Assembly (NCBI RefSeq): GCF_007293315.1
Contig: NZ_VLXZ01000001.1
Coordinates: 434,001 to 498,000, forward strand
DNA length: 64,000 nt
Direction: 5' to 3'
Source of the DNA: Alkalicoccobacillus porphyridii
GTDB lineage: Bacteria > Bacillota > Bacilli > Bacillales > Bacillaceae_D
Made by a program: the position numbers and the translations under genes. How positions within the stretch are numbered: the stretch's first letter is position 1; every line of letters starts with the position of its first letter. Shown here one piece after another: positions 8,164-16,982 of this stretch. The notes beneath the pieces are model-generated. The model worked only from the letters and a program-made list of their open reading frames with translations, searched no databases and was not told where the DNA came from.

Positions 8164-9249
8164 TTAATCAAGTTTTCTAAGTACCTGCATCTTCTCAAGC
8201 GCAGATAACAACGGCTTTCGTTTCTGTCCAACTAAACCAATCATTTCTGCAAATATCAGCGTAATGAACAGGACAACAACCAAAATAACTAATGAGATCC
8301 AACTTGCGGTTTGCGAGAATAATACGGCTGTTATGCCGAACATCAAGCTAATCCCATAAATAATCAAAACGGTTTTTCGATGCCCATATCCCATCGCTAG
8401 CAAGCAGTGGTGAAGATGCCCTTTATCCGGTGTACCAATACTCTGATGATTTAACGTTCTGCGAATAATGGCAAAGGCTGTATCAATAAAAGGGACAGCA
8501 AGGATTAACAAGGGCACGATAAGGCTAAACAAGGTCACACTTTTAAATAACCCAAGCATGGAGATAACTGCCATTGCATATCCTAAAAACATCGATCCTG
8601 TATCTCCCATAAAGATCTTAGCCGGATGAAAATTAAACAATAAAAATCCACTTGAACTTCCTAGTAGAGCTAAGGATAGTACAATGACTCCCGCGTAAGC
8701 GATCGGATGTGCAAAAGCCATCACAATCATTGTTAAAACGGCAATAATCGTTACCCCTGCCGCTAGTCCGTCTAATCCATCAATTAAATTGACTGAATTA
8801 ATGACAGCTAATATCCATAAAACCGTCACTAAATAGCTAAATACACCAAAATCCATATTTCCAACAAACGGCATTTGCATGAACTCAATACGTAAGCCCG
8901 ACATCGCTACAATCGAAGCTGCACCGATTTGGCCAATTAACTTTGATTTTGCTCCTAATGTAAAGCGATCATCCACTAAACCTACAATCAAAAGGACGAG
9001 GGCTCCCAGAATAATATATAACATGTCATCTTGTGTTGGTCCGAGCATTGGCCAAAGAACCGCAACCCCAGCTGCCGTACCAAGAATTATGGAGACTCCA
9101 CCCATTCGAGGCATATTTGCTTGGTGTACTTTTCGATGATTCGGTTTATCTACAAATCCCCATTTTCGAGCAAGCTTCATTACGACAGGTATAGAAGCAA
9201 TGGTTACTAAAAAAGCTGTCAATAATCCTATTATATACATTTGCACCAT
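8164..9249 (-). CDS. tagO: Undecaprenyl-phosphate N-acetylglucosaminyl 1-phosphate transferase
   Basis: Membrane enzyme that moves GlcNAc-1-phosphate from UDP-GlcNAc to undecaprenyl phosphate, the first step of wall teichoic acid and often of teichuronic acid synthesis. 361 residues, about ten to eleven membrane segments. Family motifs are visible: PRMGG near 47-51, the Mg-binding aspartate pair VDDRF near 92-96, NLIDGLDGLAAG near 150, MGDTGSMFLGY near 215, and the HHCLLAMG loop. Start ATG 9249 is preceded by GAGGAGA. It lies directly downstream of the teichuronic-acid-like cluster and has its own terminator. Confident assignment to the MraY/WecA/TagO family; TagO by context. Confidence 0.93.
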   Translation of the reverse strand: MVQMYIIGLLTAFLVTIASIPVVMKLARKWGFVDKPNHRKVHQANMPRMGGVSIILGTAAGVAVLWPMLGPTQDDMLYIILGALVLLIVGLVDDRFTLGAKSKLIGQIGAASIVAMSGLRIEFMQMPFVGNMDFGVFSYLVTVLWILAVINSVNLIDGLDGLAAGVTIIAVLTMIVMAFAHPIAYAGVIVLSLALLGSSSGFLLFNFHPAKIFMGDTGSMFLGYAMAVISMLGLFKSVTLFSLIVPLLILAVPFIDTAFAIIRRTLNHQSIGTPDKGHLHHCLLAMGYGHRKTVLIIYGISLMFGITAVLFSQTASWISLVILVVVLFITLIFAEMIGLVGQKRKPLLSALEKMQVLRKLD

Positions 9250-9371
9250 AAGTAATCTCCTCAGAACTTTGGTTTCTGGTTGAAACATTACCTCGAGAAT
9301 ATCAGAATAAAACCCTCCTGTACGCTGATTTACAAAGGCTTAACAAAGGATTTAGAATAGCTTATTTCCCA

Positions 9372-10118
9372 CTATAATTTCTTAAATCCATGCCATGCAT
9401 AGCTTGCAAATACAAAGCAAGCTCGCAAAAATGGAAGCCCCTCGTGATGTCTATAAATCATCCAGTTCCGTTTCGCTGTTTTCAGTTTGTTACTTGATAT
9501 GGAATTTGTTACTTTCCGATAAGAAGCCAACTCCATATCAAGGCCATGCGCTTTTCTGCCTTGTTTTAAAATATTTAACCACAGCATAAAGTCTTGTCTC
9601 GTTCTTATTGTGGGCATTTGTACTTTTCCTAGCACTTTAATATTTAACATAACTGTCAAACATCCGATAATGGTGTTTTTTAATAAGGACTCATAGGTTA
9701 CGACTTCCGGTGCTCTAATTACTTTTTCCCGCTCTTTCCCGTCTTCACGTATAATTCTATAGCTGGTAAAGCTAAACACATATTCATTCGTCTCCATAAA
9801 CTCCACTTGTTTCTCAAGCTTCTGTGGGGCCCATAAATCGTCACTATCAAGAAAAGCCACATATCTTCCATTTGCCATCATGATTCCTGTGTTTCTTGCC
9901 CCTGCAGCTCCCTGGTTTTCCTCGAGCAAAATATGTTTAATTCGTTCATCCTTTTCGGCAAAATCCCGGGCAATGGTTATGCTCTGATCTGTAGAACCAT
10001 CATCCACTAAAAAGAGCTCCCAATTTGAATAGGTCTGGGCCAAAATGGATTGAACCGTTTCAATCAAAAACCTTTCCGAGTTAAATACAGGGGTAACAAT
10101 GGATACTAATGGATTCAT
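9372..10118 (-). CDS. Glycosyltransferase family 2 (TuaG-like)
   Basis: Cytoplasmic inverting glycosyltransferase of 248 residues. The GT-A fold start VSIVTPVFNSERFL, the nucleotide-binding DDGSTD near 40 and the DxD-type motif FLDSDD near 88 are clear. A hydrophobic C-terminus may bring it to the membrane. ATG 10118 is preceded by GGGAG; a GTG at 10130 in the same frame overlaps the upstream gene more. As last gene of the cluster containing a UDP-glucose dehydrogenase and polymerase, it resembles TuaG of Bacillus subtilis in position and type. The exact sugar transferred is unknown. Confidence 0.85.
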   Translation of the reverse strand: MNPLVSIVTPVFNSERFLIETVQSILAQTYSNWELFLVDDGSTDQSITIARDFAEKDERIKHILLEENQGAAGARNTGIMMANGRYVAFLDSDDLWAPQKLEKQVEFMETNEYVFSFTSYRIIREDGKEREKVIRAPEVVTYESLLKNTIIGCLTVMLNIKVLGKVQMPTIRTRQDFMLWLNILKQGRKAHGLDMELASYRKVTNSISSNKLKTAKRNWMIYRHHEGLPFLRACFVFASYAWHGFKKL

Positions 10119-10122
10119 GGTT

Positions 10123-10599
10123 CTATTCACTCCCGGATGCCGTATTCATATCTATGGCTTTCCACACATCATTTATCTTCTTATAGGTCACTTCATTATG
10201 ACTTTGGCGAGGCGAACCCCAAATCAACGTAATTTGGTCAGCTACTTCATCCTCAACAACTGGACTGACAGCAGTATCCACGCGAAGGAAGGATTCAATC
10301 TCAGTGCTTTCATTCTCTTCAAGCCAAGTGAGACTCTGTTGGAGTAGTTCCCCACCTAAATAAGAGTGCAGTTCATTTTCCATTTCACTTAAAGGGGCTT
10401 GCTCTTGCTGTAGCTGTGTAAGCTTAAAAGCCGTAGCATTATGAACCATACGTATCGCCATAATCTCTTCGTTATCAGCTACTACGGTTTCTTTTTCTCC
10501 CGAGGCAGGTTTTTTCTTCCCTTCATCTAGGAAGAAAAATCCGCTTATAAATAGGGTGATCATCACGATAGCGGCGATTCGTTTTACGATTGGAAGCAT
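10123..10599 (-). CDS. Membrane-anchored protein of unknown function in the teichuronic-acid-like cluster
   Basis: 158 residues from ATG 10599 (GAGGAG upstream). A positively charged start and a hydrophobic segment at about residues 6-25 suggest one membrane anchor with the remainder outside the cell. The outer part is rich in Glu and Gln, has a TQLQQEQAPLSEMENEL stretch likely to be helical, and ends in a region with Trp-containing strands (LIWGSPRQSHNEVTYKKINDVWKAI) reminiscent of small outer-face domains. I do not recognise the family. Position between the epimerase and the TuaG-like gene parallels TuaF of B. subtilis, but no chain-length regulator (Wzz) features are evident. Confidence 0.75.
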   Translation of the reverse strand: MLPIVKRIAAIVMITLFISGFFFLDEGKKKPASGEKETVVADNEEIMAIRMVHNATAFKLTQLQQEQAPLSEMENELHSYLGGELLQQSLTWLEENESTEIESFLRVDTAVSPVVEDEVADQITLIWGSPRQSHNEVTYKKINDVWKAIDMNTASGSE

Positions 10600-10624
10600 T
10601 GTCCTTCTCCTCTCCAACACAACA

Positions 10625-10672
10625 TAAAAAGGGGATAAAAAGCCACGGCACTATGCCAAGCTTTTTATCCCC
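10625..10672 (-). terminator. Strong intrinsic terminator inside the cluster
   Basis: GGGGATAAAAAGC and GCTTTTTATCCCC form a perfect 13-bp stem on the minus strand, with an inner TGGCA/TGCCG hairpin and a following TTTTTA. It lies just after the epimerase gene and only about 10 bases before the ribosome binding site of the next gene, leaving almost no space for a new promoter. Confidence 0.85.
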
Positions 10673-10680
10673 TCACTCAC

Positions 10681-11589
10681 TTATTGATAGAATGAAAAAG
10701 TCTCCCCCAAGCCTTTTTCAATATCAATTTGTGGTGTCCATCCTATAATCTCTTTTGCTTTATCATTTAGTAAGTAGCTATGCTTAATATCTCCTTTTCG
10801 TTCTTCTTTTATTTGCTTTTTAAATTCAAATCCGGCAATTCCCTCCATTAAGCTAATGGTTTCTAAGAGTGACGTTGCTTTTCCAGTGCTTATATTAAAC
10901 ACATCGTTAAAGGATTCATTACTTGCCATAAGATTTGCTGAGGTAATATCAGCTACATGGATAAAATCTCTGGTTTGTTGCCCATCCCCATATAACGTAA
11001 ACGGATCATGCTTTAATGCACAATTCATGAGGACACAAATCACTCCGCCCTCTCCTTTAGGATCCTGATATCTTCCGTACACATTTGCATAACGGAAAAT
11101 GGTGTATGGAATATCATATAAATCTGAGTAAATACGAATGTAATCCTCTGGTGTGAATTTAGACATGCCGTACATTGATAATGGTCGAATCGGATGTTTC
11201 TCATCTACCCCAAGATACTCGGGCGTCCCATATACTGCCGCTGAAGAAGGATAGATTAGTTTACAGCCTGGCACTTGCTTACAGGCCTCTAGAACATTAA
11301 TCGTGCCGAGTATATTGATAGACGCATCCTTGCTTGGATCTTTTAATGCAGATTGCACGTCGATTTGTGCTGCATGATGATTAATTAGGTCTGGTTTTTC
11401 TTCTTTTACAATGGAAATAAATTCTTCATCTCTGATGTCTATTCCATAAACCTTGCAGCCATCAAGCCATTCGATATGTTGATTAGCGGCTTTAATATCC
11501 ACGACGACTACCTCATCACCTCGCTCTAAATAGGCTTCAACTAAGTTTCTGCCTATAAATCCCGCTCCCCCTGTGATCAATACTTTCAT
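10681..11589 (-). CDS. NAD-dependent sugar epimerase/dehydratase (UDP-hexose 4-epimerase type)
   Basis: Extended SDR enzyme of 302 residues. The NAD-binding GGAGFIG is at 7-13, the catalytic SSAAVYG and YxxxK (YGMSK, about 144-148) are present, and the C-terminal substrate region matches GalE/WbpP-like proteins. Start ATG 11589 has GAAGGGG upstream; the gene overlaps the end of the UDP-glucose dehydrogenase by about 50 bases. Beside that enzyme it probably makes UDP-GalNAc, UDP-Gal or UDP-GalA for the uronic-acid polymer; B. subtilis teichuronic acid contains GlcA and GalNAc, which fits. Substrate specificity cannot be read from the sequence. Confidence 0.87.
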   Translation of the reverse strand: MKVLITGGAGFIGRNLVEAYLERGDEVVVVDIKAANQHIEWLDGCKVYGIDIRDEEFISIVKEEKPDLINHHAAQIDVQSALKDPSKDASINILGTINVLEACKQVPGCKLIYPSSAAVYGTPEYLGVDEKHPIRPLSMYGMSKFTPEDYIRIYSDLYDIPYTIFRYANVYGRYQDPKGEGGVICVLMNCALKHDPFTLYGDGQQTRDFIHVADITSANLMASNESFNDVFNISTGKATSLLETISLMEGIAGFEFKKQIKEERKGDIKHSYLLNDKAKEIIGWTPQIDIEKGLGETFSFYQ

Positions 11590-12904
11590 AATTATCCCCT
11601 TCAATACTCATTTTTTTACGTCCAACGGAATCATAGTAAAATCCCTTTTCTCTCATCTCCACTGGATCAAATACATTTCGCCCATCAATCAAAATTGGAT
11701 CTGTTACCTTAGATTTCAGTACATCTAGATCAATTTCTTTAAATTCTTTCCAGTCTGTTAAGATAACCACTGCATTCGCTTCTTTAACCGCTTCCTGCCA
11801 ACTTTCTGCGGTATCGACATAAGGCATTATTTTCATGGCACGATCCATCGCTACCGGATCATACGCTTTAACCTTTGCGCCTTTTTCTAGTAACATCGGA
11901 ATAATATCAATGGCTGGCGCCGCTCTCATATCATCTGTATTTGGTTTAAAAGCTAAGCCTAAGACTGCAATGTGTTTACCTTTAAGACTATCTGAGAAAG
12001 CTAGCTCAATCTTATCAACAAGACGTTTTCTTTGCTCAAAATTAACTTTTTCCACTTCAGGTACGATTTTTAGATTGTAGCCTGCTTCTATACCCATTTG
12101 AATGAACGCCTGTGTATCCTTAGGAAAGCAGGAACCACCATATCCAATGCCCGCTCCTAAAAATGCGGCACCAATACGAGGATCAAACCCCATTGTTTCA
12201 GCAACCTTAGTTACATCCGCATCTAGCTTCTCACATAAATTTGCTACCTCGTTAATAAAGCTAATCTTTGTTGCTAAAAACGCATTAGCAGCATATTTGC
12301 TCATCTCTGCCGTTTCAATATCGGTCACAATAAGATGAGTGTTAAAAGGTGCATGGAGATTTTTTAAATACTGTGCAGCCTTTTCTGTTTCAACACCTAA
12401 TACTGCGCGCTCCATATGCATTGTATCATGAATAGCAGAGCCTTCGCGAAGGAACTCTGGATTCGAGGCAACATCAAAAGGAATCTCACCACATTGTTCT
12501 TTTATCCATCCCTTTACTTTTTGACCTGTTCCAACTGGCACCGTACTTTTTGTCACAATAACTTTATATGAGGTTAAATGCTGACCAATCTCTTTGGCCA
12601 CAGCCTCAATGTATTTAAGGTTCGCTGATCCATCCTCGTTAGCTGGTGTTCCTACAGCGATCACAACGATTTCGGCATCTTTGATGGAAGCTGAAAGCTC
12701 CTTAGAGAAAGACAATTGATTTTGTTTGATGTTCTTTTGTAACAATTCCTCAAGACCCGGCTCATAAATCGTTGCTTCTGCCCGTCGAAGCTTATCGATT
12801 TTTAACTGGTCATTATCTACACAGACCACCTGATGCCCAATATCACTAAAACAAACACCTGATACTAATCCAACGTAACCTGTTCCGACGACACATACCT
12901 TCAT
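11537..12904 (-). CDS. ugd: UDP-glucose 6-dehydrogenase (TuaD-like)
   Basis: Oxidises UDP-glucose twice with NAD to UDP-glucuronate, the acidic precursor of teichuronic acid. 455 residues, full length. N-terminal Rossmann motif GTGYVGLVSG at 7-16, the central active-site loop GYGGSCFPKD with the catalytic cysteine near residue 260, and the C-terminal domain AVLGLAFKPNTDDMR. The start overlaps the upstream polymerase stop by four bases (ATGA). Together with GalU at 18559 it supplies the uronic acid. Confident. Confidence 0.95.
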   Translation of the reverse strand: MKVCVVGTGYVGLVSGVCFSDIGHQVVCVDNDQLKIDKLRRAEATIYEPGLEELLQKNIKQNQLSFSKELSASIKDAEIVVIAVGTPANEDGSANLKYIEAVAKEIGQHLTSYKVIVTKSTVPVGTGQKVKGWIKEQCGEIPFDVASNPEFLREGSAIHDTMHMERAVLGVETEKAAQYLKNLHAPFNTHLIVTDIETAEMSKYAANAFLATKISFINEVANLCEKLDADVTKVAETMGFDPRIGAAFLGAGIGYGGSCFPKDTQAFIQMGIEAGYNLKIVPEVEKVNFEQRKRLVDKIELAFSDSLKGKHIAVLGLAFKPNTDDMRAAPAIDIIPMLLEKGAKVKAYDPVAMDRAMKIMPYVDTAESWQEAVKEANAVVILTDWKEFKEIDLDVLKSKVTDPILIDGRNVFDPVEMREKGFYYDSVGRKKMSIEGDNYESIDHRGSGIYRQKLS

Positions 12905-14310
12905 GAAGAATCTCCTACCTTTCGTACTTGGAGTTTGTTAGTCTCATTCGTCCATTGTGGTTGCAGGGTAGCTCTTCTTCCAAGTTCAGCGCACAATATC
13001 GTCACCATAACAATGAGCCAGAACCTAGGAGACACAAAATCGGAACGATATAATGAGGTCACTCCTAAGTGGAACCACAAAATGACGCCATACACATAAT
13101 AACTACTTAGCTTTCGTCTTCTGTATAGATAAAAAAAGAACAGAATAAATACTATGAGAAAAATAGTTCCACCAATTAGACCATGCTCAAAGAGAAGATC
13201 AACAAATACATTATTAGAGGTAGAGCTTAAACGAGATCCATAGGACAGAAATTTTGTCTTTGCTAAGAAATCATAACTACCTGGTCCAAACCCGAATAAG
13301 GTGTTCACCCATGAAAAGTCTGTTAGCCAGACAAATGGATAGACAAGCATATACAAACGGCTGTGGCGAGTAACATCAAATAACACATCAAATCGACCAA
13401 TAATTGGCATAAGCAGTCCAACAAATAAACTCCACTTCCAAACAATTGACGCTATTAATGGAACTGTTAATGCCCCCATCGTTATAAGTAATTTCTTGAT
13501 AGGGATCATCTTAAGACTAATGAACAGCCATAATACAAACAAACCAACGATAACAATATTGGCATACCCACTTACTGAAAATGAAAAAAACAAAACAAAT
13601 ACAGCGGGAAGGAAAAGCTGCCAGACATATTTTGTTTTACTCTCAAAGATCATAAATCCTATGATTAAGCCGTCAATTAAGAATGGAACAAGAAAACTTG
13701 GCTCTTCCGTTAAAGAGGTTAACCTAAAGTTGATTAGTACATCAGAAGATACACTATGCACAGCCGACCTCGTTTCAAAATCAGGTGCTGGATATCCAAT
13801 TAGAAAGTGTAGGAACTGCCAAACTCCATAAACAATCAGAATATAAATGCCCGCCGTATAAGATTTTCCAAGAACCTGTAGCTCTCGTGTATTCATCTGT
13901 TGAATAAGCATTAAAAAGATGAGGATGATACACATATACAGTGTTCCATTAAGAATTCTACGGATCATCGATGATTGATAATATTGGATAAATTCAGCTG
14001 AGTGCATCACCGTTAAATTATAGGTGGCAGCCATCACCGCTAGAACTGCGGGAATAAGTAAAGCTAAGACAACCCAACTAGATGGATTTTTTAGTACATG
14101 TCTCAAAGAATGACGATGCTCACTCCCCCAGAAAACGAGACCAAGTAACACCACTGTTAGGGAGCTTATTAAAACGGATGTTGCAAGTGGAAAGGCGTTT
14201 TGATATGCACTTACAACAGCAAATGGCGCTAAAAATGCAAAAAGCGCTAGCGTTCCCCAAAGGATGAATGTTTGATATTTATTAATCGTTTTTTTTAACG
14301 TTAAGATCAT
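12901..14310 (-). CDS. O-antigen ligase/polymerase-type membrane protein (TuaE-like)
   Basis: Polytopic membrane protein of 469 residues with about eleven to twelve hydrophobic segments and one larger outer loop around residues 320-370 (WVNTLFGFGPGSYDF, then STSNNVFVDLLFEHGLIG). The pattern GxGPGSY, then an asparagine/histidine-containing loop NVFVDLLFEHGL, is typical of Wzy/WaaL proteins. Its place before the UDP-glucose dehydrogenase suggests it polymerises lipid-linked teichuronic acid repeats at the outer face. Start ATG 14310 has GAGGGA upstream. First gene of its transcript. Confidence 0.82.
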   Translation of the reverse strand: MILTLKKTINKYQTFILWGTLALFAFLAPFAVVSAYQNAFPLATSVLISSLTVVLLGLVFWGSEHRHSLRHVLKNPSSWVVLALLIPAVLAVMAATYNLTVMHSAEFIQYYQSSMIRRILNGTLYMCIILIFLMLIQQMNTRELQVLGKSYTAGIYILIVYGVWQFLHFLIGYPAPDFETRSAVHSVSSDVLINFRLTSLTEEPSFLVPFLIDGLIIGFMIFESKTKYVWQLFLPAVFVLFFSFSVSGYANIVIVGLFVLWLFISLKMIPIKKLLITMGALTVPLIASIVWKWSLFVGLLMPIIGRFDVLFDVTRHSRLYMLVYPFVWLTDFSWVNTLFGFGPGSYDFLAKTKFLSYGSRLSSTSNNVFVDLLFEHGLIGGTIFLIVFILFFFYLYRRRKLSSYYVYGVILWFHLGVTSLYRSDFVSPRFWLIVMVTILCAELGRRATLQPQWTNETNKLQVRKVGDSS

Positions 14311-14342
14311 AGTCGAATTCCCTCGTCTTTTAGGCTTTCATT

Positions 14343-14351
14343 ATCATAACA
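14343..14351 (-). promoter_or_regulatory. Candidate extended -10 promoter of the polymerase-ugd operon
   Basis: TGTTATGAT on the minus strand, a TGn-extended -10 about 30 bases upstream of the start codon. No good -35 hexamer is seen. Confidence 0.4.
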
Positions 14352-14535
14352 CGTGTAAATCACCACTTTTGTTAAATGAAGGTAAAGATTTTATAAAGAT
14401 GGGACGAACTGATGCAATCCTATGCATCCATGTTTGTATCGTGTGTGCTGCATTTGTTATAGCATGACCGGATTCAATTGAAATAACCATTCACTTTGAT
14501 TCGTATTTACAATCTTAATATTTACATTTAACCAG

Positions 14536-14563
14536 TTGCATCCACAGTAATAAAAGCTATAAT
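14536..14563 (+). promoter_or_regulatory. SigA-type promoter of the small lipoprotein gene
   Basis: TTGCAT (14536-14541) and TATAAT (14558-14563) with a 16-base spacer, 30 bases upstream of the start codon. Confidence 0.65.
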
Positions 14564-14592
14564 AAAGTCGAAATCACGATGGAGGGGTTGCT

Positions 14593-14946
14593 ATGAAACG
14601 TTTAATTGGTTTAAGTGTTCTTTGTAGTATGTTTTTTCTTACTGCTTGTGGAGAGCAAACATTAACCATTCGAAGCACATTAGAAGGAGATCAGTACATA
14701 CGTAACAATCTAGCGACTCTAGATCAAGAGGATTTCTCACAATTAACTCCACAGGGTCAGCCTGTGAAAGAAGAACAGCTTACTCAATTTAAAAAGGTTC
14801 TTGAAAGTAATCCACAAACAAGGTATTCACGATACGGTGATGGGTTATATCGTTATAGTTCCTCGGGTGAGTTACTTTATTACACTAAATGGGAGGAAGT
14901 AGACGGCAGTCACAAACTAACTACCCTCGAATTTCCTCCTAGTTAA
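14593..14946 (+). CDS. Small lipoprotein of unknown function
   Basis: 117 residues. A short signal peptide ends in the lipobox LTAC, so the protein should be lipid-anchored on the outer face at Cys19. The mature part is polar, with a Tyr-rich stretch near residues 75-95 (RYSRYGDGLYRYSSSGELLYY). I do not recognise the family. It has a strong ribosome binding site (GGAGGGG), its own promoter and a terminator, so it forms a single-gene unit pointing against the surrounding polymer genes. Because it splits that cluster, it may be an insertion or a local accessory gene. Confidence 0.8.
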   Translation: MKRLIGLSVLCSMFFLTACGEQTLTIRSTLEGDQYIRNNLATLDQEDFSQLTPQGQPVKEEQLTQFKKVLESNPQTRYSRYGDGLYRYSSSGELLYYTKWEEVDGSHKLTTLEFPPS

Positions 14947-14956
14947 TATTCAAAAT

Positions 14957-14992
14957 AAAAACGGTCCTTAGAGTCATCTAGGGACCGTTTTT
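14957..14992. terminator. Bidirectional terminator
   Basis: AAAAACGGTCC pairs with GGACCGTTTTT, with a short loop. It serves the plus-strand lipoprotein gene and probably the minus-strand glycosyltransferase gene that ends at 15076. Confidence 0.8.
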
Positions 14993-15075
14993 AAGTATGT
15001 CCAAATGGTAGTACATAGAGCTCCATTATGATATGGGATATAGTGAGGCTTTTGTGGCTAATAGAATGAATTTAA

Positions 15076-15873
15076 TTACTTCTTTTCTATTTGTAGCGCT
15101 AATCTCACCGCTTTTATGTATGTGCTGAAAGGTCGTTTTAAATGAGGGATTTTCTTGGCAAAAAGAACTGTCAGCATCAGCATATCTATGGGTTTGTTAT
15201 AGAGCACTGCAAAGAGTGCGCCTTTACTAATCATCGTTTTTTCAGCTAATCTTGATTCATGAGTTGGTTTTAAATGATAAACAATAGGCACTGGAATATA
15301 GCTTATTTCATAGCCTGCTCTTTTTAATCCAACTAAAAAGATATTTTCTTCTCCGCTTGGATGCTCTGCACCTAAACCAAACCTCTCATCGAATCTCAGA
15401 TAACGCTTATCCACATTTGTCACATGAACAAAGATTTCGATCGATGATTTCCGAAAGAGATCCTTGGTACTAACAGAATCCTTTTTTTGTAGTGGGTAAT
15501 TTTTATAAGACTGTTGGGAAATAGGATCATAAATTTGAAAGCACACAACAGGCTTCTGATGATCAAGGAAAAAGCGCTCTACCCGCTCTACCATATCTGA
15601 CGGATACCAGCAATCATCATCAGAAAAAGTGACATAATCACCTTTTATCATTTTGAGCCCTTCATTTCTAGCATATGATAACCCTCTTCGATGAAGCGTC
15701 ACATGCTGGTACGAAAATGAAAATGTCTGTAATAGCTCGCCTACTTTTTTGTGATGGTCTTGAGAAGTGACAATAACCTCAAATGATTGATTCGTTTGTT
15801 CTTCAAGACTTTTACATAACCTTCTAAATTCCTCTACTCTCTGACCAAGCGTAGGTATGATTATACTGAGCAT
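15076..15873 (-). CDS. Glycosyltransferase family 2
   Basis: Cytoplasmic GT-A glycosyltransferase of 265 residues. The N-terminal LSIIIPTLGQRVEEF strand and the metal-binding FSDDDCWYP motif near residue 95 are visible, followed by an acceptor region with a conserved GEENIF stretch near 165. Start ATG 15873 follows GGGGAGA. Last gene in the flippase - GT4 - GT2 unit. It probably adds one sugar of the repeat unit on the undecaprenyl carrier; donor sugar unknown. Confidence 0.85.
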   Translation of the reverse strand: MLSIIIPTLGQRVEEFRRLCKSLEEQTNQSFEVIVTSQDHHKKVGELLQTFSFSYQHVTLHRRGLSYARNEGLKMIKGDYVTFSDDDCWYPSDMVERVERFFLDHQKPVVCFQIYDPISQQSYKNYPLQKKDSVSTKDLFRKSSIEIFVHVTNVDKRYLRFDERFGLGAEHPSGEENIFLVGLKRAGYEISYIPVPIVYHLKPTHESRLAEKTMISKGALFAVLYNKPIDMLMLTVLFAKKIPHLKRPFSTYIKAVRLALQIEKK

Positions 15874-15888
15874 ATCTCGTTCTCCCCA

Positions 15889-16980
15889 CTATTTATTTAG
15901 TAGCAACCGTTCATATGCATCTAAGCAATGCTCTAAACTAAATTGATTTGCTCTTTCCTTTAATTCCTGTTCTGGAGGATGTGATTCAAGCGTTGCAAGC
16001 ATCGCTTCAGCAAGCTGATTCTCAGCTCCCACTGTCACTAATCGTCCATATCGCCCGTCATCTAGGATTTCTGCTGGACCGCTTGGACAATCAGTAGATA
16101 CAATAGGTGTCCCCATCGCAAGAGCCTCAACCAATACATTGCCAAAGCCTTCCCAAGCGGAAGATAACACAAACAGCTTTGCTTTTTTCATATATGGATA
16201 TGGATTTGAACGGAATCCAATAAAATCAACAAGATGATCGACTTTCAATTGATGAGCCTGCTCAATCAGCTGTTCCCTTTCTGGACCATCACCAACAATG
16301 ATTAATCTAAAGGCCGAATTCTTTTTTTCGATATAGCTCATGGACTGAAGTAGTGTTTGATAATCCTTTTGAATATGCAGCCGCCCTACTGTTACTGCTA
16401 CCTGGTATTCATTCGAGAACCAAGGATGTTCCACTTTTTCTGCCCCTTTTTGCATTAATGCAGGTGTAACTACCGGGTTGTAGATTACATGCACCCGCTT
16501 TGATGGTACTTTTGAAATACGTTGAATGTCGTCCGCCACCCCCTGTGAAACCCCAACGATATGAGTAGCAAAACGATATAATAGAGAGACGCTTCTTTTT
16601 ACCTTGTTAAATGACGGCTCTCTCCTAGCTTGCTCCGTCAGATTTACACGACAGCTAACAATGGTTTTGGTTTTTGTACCCGATAATAGATTAGCAAGTA
16701 GCACAACTGAATTAATATAGTCTTTAGCAGAAATGATTGTGTCAGGTTTCTCTGCCTTTAAATAAGAGCGAATCGCTCCTACACTCGAGCGAAGATTAGA
16801 CTTGTTCAGATCAATAATATTGATACCATCGGGAATATCCTGCACATACTCACCCTTAAGCTGAATAACCAGCAAATCAACTACGTACCCTTTATTCAGA
16901 AACCCCTCTGCTAAATGCAGAGTCATTCGCTCTACTCCTCCGCCTTCAAGCGAATACAATATAAAGGCAATCTTATTCAT
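15889..16980 (-). CDS. Glycosyltransferase family 4 (TuaC-like)
   Basis: Retaining GT-B glycosyltransferase of 363 residues. The N-terminal FILYSLEGGGVERMTLHLA and the C-terminal GT4 core with VGRLHIQKDY and the E-x7-E motif EGFGNVLVE near residue 275 are clear. It ends 2 bases before the flippase stop in the same operon. Placement beside a flippase, UDP-glucose dehydrogenase and polymerase suggests the TuaC role in assembling a uronic-acid repeat unit. Sugar specificity not determinable. Confidence 0.87.
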   Translation of the reverse strand: MNKIAFILYSLEGGGVERMTLHLAEGFLNKGYVVDLLVIQLKGEYVQDIPDGINIIDLNKSNLRSSVGAIRSYLKAEKPDTIISAKDYINSVVLLANLLSGTKTKTIVSCRVNLTEQARREPSFNKVKRSVSLLYRFATHIVGVSQGVADDIQRISKVPSKRVHVIYNPVVTPALMQKGAEKVEHPWFSNEYQVAVTVGRLHIQKDYQTLLQSMSYIEKKNSAFRLIIVGDGPEREQLIEQAHQLKVDHLVDFIGFRSNPYPYMKKAKLFVLSSAWEGFGNVLVEALAMGTPIVSTDCPSGPAEILDDGRYGRLVTVGAENQLAEAMLATLESHPPEQELKERANQFSLEHCLDAYERLLLNK

Positions 16981-16982
16981 GC

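Noticed and set aside
8023-8208. Plus-strand frame of 61 codons
   Set aside because: Covers repeat B and the tagO terminator; no ribosome binding site and no conserved content.
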